Origin: Clostridia bacterium
GTDB lineage: Bacteria > Bacillota > Clostridia > Christensenellales > Borkfalkiaceae
Length of the DNA: 9,326 bases
Assembly (NCBI GenBank): GCA_017421905.1
Contig: JAFOHH010000020.1
Span: 1 to 9,326, forward strand
Reading direction: 5' to 3'
Shown: positions 6,509 to 9,326 of the stretch, in pieces
How the letters are laid out: every line of letters starts with the position of its first letter
Position numbering within the stretch: the first letter of the stretch is position 1
Notes under the pieces: generated by a model
The model's input: only the letters and a program-made list of their open reading frames with translations
Databases searched by the model: none
What the model was told of the DNA's origin: nothing
Program-made: the position numbers and the translations under genes

Positions 6509-7252
6509 ATGCGCGTCACTCAAAAAAACACACAGCAAGCCTTTTATCGCTTGGCAAAATTCAATTTTTTGACCCTGAAAAAGAGCAAGTATATCGGTAT
6601 GGTATCGGTGCTTGCCGTCGGGTCGGTACTGATGTTTTTTATCATCGGCCCGTTCGCCCTTATTTTTACCGCTATGGCGGCGGCGTACGTGCCCCTTTCC
6701 TTGCTTATTGCAAAAAACAGGGTAACGAAGGCGTTTGCTAAAAACCCCGCTTTTAGCGAGCTGGTCTACGAGTTCGATTTTGACGAGGCCGACGAAGAAA
6801 GTTTCCGTGCAACCGTAACGCGCACGGAAAAGGGAAAAGGGAAAGACAAAATCAAGAAAAAGGAAACCGTCGTACCGTATTACACCGTTCTTCGCGCGTG
6901 CAAGGATAAAGACCTCGTATATCTGTATTTTTCCGAATCGACCGTCATCGTCCCCTTAACGGGGGTAGAAGGCGGCACTGGTAAGGATTTGGAAAAACTG
7001 CTAAAAACCCGAATTGCTAGCCGTTTTACGACGGGCAAAATCGATTACACCGCGTTAAAGGCGGAAATCGAAAGCAAGCAAAAGGAAAAAGCGCAAGCCG
7101 CTCAAAAAACGCAAGCCGCTCAAAAAACGCAAGCCGCCCCCGAGAAAACCCCTTCGGAAATAGCGCAAGCAGATCCCGCACCCCTCGTGCAGGAAAACCC
7201 CCTTCCCACCGAGGAAGAAAAAACCCTTCCCCTTGCGGAAGAAAAGGAGTAA
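6509..7252 (+). CDS. YcxB-like two-pass membrane protein with Ala/Gln/Lys repeat tail
   Basis: 247 residues from the preferred start. Two membrane spans (about 28-46 and 48-68) with almost no loop form a hairpin anchor. A soluble domain follows (about 80-175) with the features of YcxB-like proteins: a beta-strand region, then PYYTVLRACKDKDLVYLYFS (123-142) and VIVPLTGVEGG (146-156), the usual strand pattern with a Tyr near the turn. A Lys/Gly-rich insertion (107-119) sits inside it. The C-terminal 60 or so residues are low complexity: a charged helix, the repeat AQKTQA, then Pro/Glu-rich sequence. YcxB-like proteins have no established biochemical role that I know of. The family call is moderate. 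Only 3 nt separate its stop from dnaB. Confidence 0.75.
   Translation: MRVTQKNTQQAFYRLAKFNFLTLKKSKYIGMVSVLAVGSVLMFFIIGPFALIFTAMAAAYVPLSLLIAKNRVTKAFAKNPAFSELVYEFDFDEADEESFRATVTRTEKGKGKDKIKKKETVVPYYTVLRACKDKDLVYLYFSESTVIVPLTGVEGGTGKDLEKLLKTRIASRFTTGKIDYTALKAEIESKQKEKAQAAQKTQAAQKTQAAPEKTPSEIAQADPAPLVQENPLPTEEEKTLPLAEEKE
7093..7137 (+). repeat. 18-bp tandem repeat in the YcxB-like gene tail
   Basis: The unit GCAAGCCGCTCAAAAAAC occurs twice exactly, at 7093-7110 and 7111-7128. A partial third copy follows (GCAAGCCGC, 7129-7137). It is in frame and encodes the six-residue unit AQKTQA, seen at about residues 195-209. Exact DNA identity between copies points to a recent slippage duplication. Copy number may vary between strains without breaking the frame. 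Confidence 0.9.
7244..7249 (+). promoter_or_regulatory. dnaB ribosome binding site inside the upstream gene
   Basis: AAGGAG at 7244-7249 lies 6 nt before the dnaB ATG (7256) and is wholly inside the last codons of the YcxB-like gene, whose TAA is at 7250-7252. Ribosomes finishing the upstream gene would expose this site, so translational coupling is likely. Confidence 0.75.
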
Positions 7253-7255
7253 GCC

Positions 7256-8716
7256 ATGGCAAAACCCGTAGAAATGCCTTACAGCCTAGAGGCAGAGCAA
7301 TCCATACTCGGTTGTATCTTAATCGACCAAGAAATGCAAAACGAAATCCTCGTAGAAATTGAGGAAACGGATTTTTATTTGGAATCGCACAAACTCGTTT
7401 GCGACGCTATGAAAAAAATTTCGGGCAGCGGCAAGCCCGTGGACTTCGTTACCCTTACCGACCGTTTAGATTCGGACGGTAATTTAACGGGCGCAGGCGG
7501 TATTGAGTATATCACCACGCTCACCACGGTAACGCCCTCGGCGGCAAACTACCGCACCTATCTCGAAATCGTCAAGCGCGACAGCGTTCGCCGCAAGCTC
7601 ATTCGTTCGGCGGCGGAAATCGATCAATATACCCGTAAAACCACCGACCGTAGCGAGGCGCTTTCCTTTGCGGAAAAGAAGGTGTTTGATATTTCCGCCT
7701 CGGTAGAAACGGGCAGCCTTACCGTGCTTGCCCCCTCCGTAAACGAGGTGTTAGACCGCTTTAACCAAATCGCTAACGATAAAAACGCCTTTCGCGGCGT
7801 GCCCACGGGCTTTACCGAGCTGGACGATTTAATGAACGGTCTGCATCCTACCGACCTCATCTTAATCGCGGCCCGTCCTGCTATGGGTAAAACCTCCTTT
7901 GCAATGAATATCATCGAGCATTGCGCCGTTTTTGAAAAGAAGGTTTGCGCCGTATTTTCTTTGGAAATGCCCAAAATTCAAATTGCACAGCGTTTGCTTT
8001 GCTCGCTATCGGGAATTTCCATGTCCCGCGCCTTAAAGGGAGAGCTGGACGGAGAAGAATGGAAAAAGCTTTGGGCGGCAAACAAGCAGCTTAAAGAATC
8101 GAAAATTTACGTAGACGATTCCTCCCTCGTAACCCCCACCGATATTTTAAGTAAGTGCCGCCGCCTCAAAATGCAGCAAGGGCTCGATATGATTATGATC
8201 GACTATATCCAGCTGATGAGCGGTAGCAAAAAGAGCAGGGAAAACCGTCAGCAGGAAGTGTCGGATATCACCCGTAACCTTAAAATTATGGCAAAGGAAC
8301 TCAACGTTCCCGTCATTGCGCTTTCCCAGCTTAACCGTTCGGTAGAAACGTCCGCTCGTCCCGACCACCGCCCGCAGCTTTCCGACCTTCGTGAATCGGG
8401 CGCAATCGAGCAAGACGCAGATATCGTTATGTTTATTCACCGCCCCGATAAGTATCTTACCGAAAAGGAAATTGAAAGCGGCACGGTAGAGAAAAACGTT
8501 GCCGAGCTTATCGTCGCTAAGCACCGTAACGGTGGCTTGGGTACGATTAAACTGTACTTCAAGGGCGAAAGCACCAAGTTTATGAATATGCCCAAAAACT
8601 TTACGCCTCCCGCGCCCACCACTCCCGAGCCCGAGCCGCAGGGAGAAGAACCCTTCCCCGGAATGGATAACCCCTTAACGGGATTAGAGCCCCCGCCGGA
8701 AGAAGAAATTTATTAA
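7256..8716 (+). CDS. dnaB: Replicative DNA helicase DnaB
   Basis: Hexameric ATP-driven 5'-3' helicase that unwinds DNA at the replication fork. It is named dnaB here, although Bacillus calls the same protein DnaC. The N-terminal domain opens with the family signature PYSLEAEQSILGCILID (8-24). A linker (about 150-180) leads to the RecA-like domain. Walker A is AARPAMGKTS (205-214), with Lys212 contacting phosphate. SLEMP (235-239) holds the catalytic Glu237. Walker B is MIMIDYIQL (312-320) with Asp316. LSQLNR (356-361) and DLRESGAIEQDADIVMFIHR (377-396) are the later helicase motifs. KHRNG (422-426) carries the probable arginine finger. No intein or frameshift is present. The last 35 or so residues are a Pro/Glu-rich acidic tail beyond the folded domain. 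The gene is not next to rplI in this window, the common neighbour in Firmicutes. Confidence 0.98.
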   Translation: MAKPVEMPYSLEAEQSILGCILIDQEMQNEILVEIEETDFYLESHKLVCDAMKKISGSGKPVDFVTLTDRLDSDGNLTGAGGIEYITTLTTVTPSAANYRTYLEIVKRDSVRRKLIRSAAEIDQYTRKTTDRSEALSFAEKKVFDISASVETGSLTVLAPSVNEVLDRFNQIANDKNAFRGVPTGFTELDDLMNGLHPTDLILIAARPAMGKTSFAMNIIEHCAVFEKKVCAVFSLEMPKIQIAQRLLCSLSGISMSRALKGELDGEEWKKLWAANKQLKESKIYVDDSSLVTPTDILSKCRRLKMQQGLDMIMIDYIQLMSGSKKSRENRQQEVSDITRNLKIMAKELNVPVIALSQLNRSVETSARPDHRPQLSDLRESGAIEQDADIVMFIHRPDKYLTEKEIESGTVEKNVAELIVAKHRNGGLGTIKLYFKGESTKFMNMPKNFTPPAPTTPEPEPQGEEPFPGMDNPLTGLEPPPEEEIY

Positions 8717-8729
8717 GGAGAACGCAAAA

Positions 8730-9326
8730 ATGGAAAACGAAAAGCTTATCGTAGAAGAAAGAATTTTCGAAGGGAAAAAAATCCTCTTCGTAACCAACGG
8801 CGTTATAGAACTTTGCGTAGGCAAAGATTTCGGCCCTCGCATCTTCCGCTTAAACCTCGTTGGCAAAAGCAACGTGTTTTATAACGACGCGCAATCTTTT
8901 GTTTCTACCGAAAATAAATATCGCCACTACGGCGGCCACCGCTTATGGCACACGCCCGAAGTTGCCGGCGTTACCGATTTCCCCGATAACGACCCCGTTT
9001 CCGTTACGGTAGAAGGCGATACCGTAGTCATTTCTCAGCTTACGGGGGATATTCCCTTAAAACGCCGCATTTCCTTTAAGCTTAGCGAAAACACGGTAAC
9101 CCTTCTCCACGAGCTGACGAACGAAGGTCCTTTTGCCGTAGAAACCTCTTGCTGGGCAATTACGCAAATGAAGCCCAACGGTTACGCCGTAATGCCCACC
9201 TCCACCCTGCCTACGGGTCTGCACTCCAACCGTCAATTCGTCGTTTGGCCGTATACCGATATGCAGGACGGCCGTATGACCATTCTCAACCGCTACCTTA
9301 CGATGCAATTAGACGAAAAGGTAAAT
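8730..9326 (+). CDS. DUF4380/galactose-mutarotase-like protein (partial, runs off the right edge)
   Basis: The first 199 codons are present and no stop is reached. The protein resembles DUF4380 proteins, which share the beta-sandwich fold of aldose 1-epimerases and bind sugars. Matching features are NGVIELCVGKDFGPRIFRL (23-41), HYGGHRLWHTPE (66-77), the short PDNDPV (85-90), LTGDIPLKRRISF (104-116), LLHELTNEGPFAVETSCWAI (125-144) and MKPNGYAVMP (147-156). HRLWHTPE is the most diagnostic. The family has no settled enzymatic role that I know of; a carbohydrate ring-mutarotation or sugar-phosphate-handling activity would be a guess. AAGGAG at 8715-8720 overlaps the dnaB stop and sits 9 nt before the ATG at 8730, so it is co-transcribed and possibly coupled with dnaB. 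No signal peptide is seen. Confidence 0.8.
   Translation, partial: MENEKLIVEERIFEGKKILFVTNGVIELCVGKDFGPRIFRLNLVGKSNVFYNDAQSFVSTENKYRHYGGHRLWHTPEVAGVTDFPDNDPVSVTVEGDTVVISQLTGDIPLKRRISFKLSENTVTLLHELTNEGPFAVETSCWAITQMKPNGYAVMPTSTLPTGLHSNRQFVVWPYTDMQDGRMTILNRYLTMQLDEKVN

Noticed and set aside
1..9326. Defence system, phage, mobile element or CRISPR array
   Set aside because: No transposase, integrase, nuclease, toxin-antitoxin pair, direct-repeat array or terminal inverted repeats were seen. Base composition and codon choice look even across all nine genes.

Overview
The window looks like an ordinary stretch of bacterial chromosome from a Gram-positive, Firmicutes/Clostridia-like organism. The evidence is strong AGGAGG-type ribosome binding sites, a Bacillus-type single-pass signal peptidase I, a DegV fatty-acid-binding protein, an oligoendopeptidase F and a YcxB-like membrane protein, all common in that phylum. 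Base composition is moderate, with many GCAAA/CGCC-type codons. A more exact taxonomic placement is not supported. All nine genes lie on the + strand, and most gaps are only 3 to 24 nt, so much of the window is probably read as one or a few long transcripts.

Layout. Positions 1-177 are non-coding: an A/T-tract-rich stretch with one GC-alternating run, ending in a plausible extended -10 promoter. Then come an alpha/beta-hydrolase-fold protein that appears to lack its catalytic Ser and His (178-1836), signal peptidase I (1848-2429) and a DegV-family lipid-binding protein (2454-3299). A 119-nt gap rich in small inverted repeats leads to two unrecognised small membrane proteins (3419-4027 and 4088-4630). 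Next are oligoendopeptidase F (4646-6424), an 84-nt gap with a good hairpin, a YcxB-like two-pass membrane protein with a tandem-repeat tail (6509-7252), the replicative helicase DnaB (7256-8716), and the 5' part of a DUF4380/galactose-mutarotase-like protein that runs off the right edge (8730-9326).

How the genes relate. Envelope and protein-turnover functions dominate: secretion (lepB), peptide degradation (pepF), lipid binding (DegV) and three small membrane proteins of unknown role. The essential dnaB gene is wedged between a membrane protein and a sugar-epimerase-fold protein, and its Shine-Dalgarno sequence lies inside the end of the upstream gene, which suggests translational coupling rather than shared function. 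I see no tRNA, rRNA, CRISPR array, insertion sequence, integrase or phage gene, and no convincing new multi-gene system. The points most worth checking are the degenerate hydrolase and the structured leaders that precede the three unknown membrane-protein genes.
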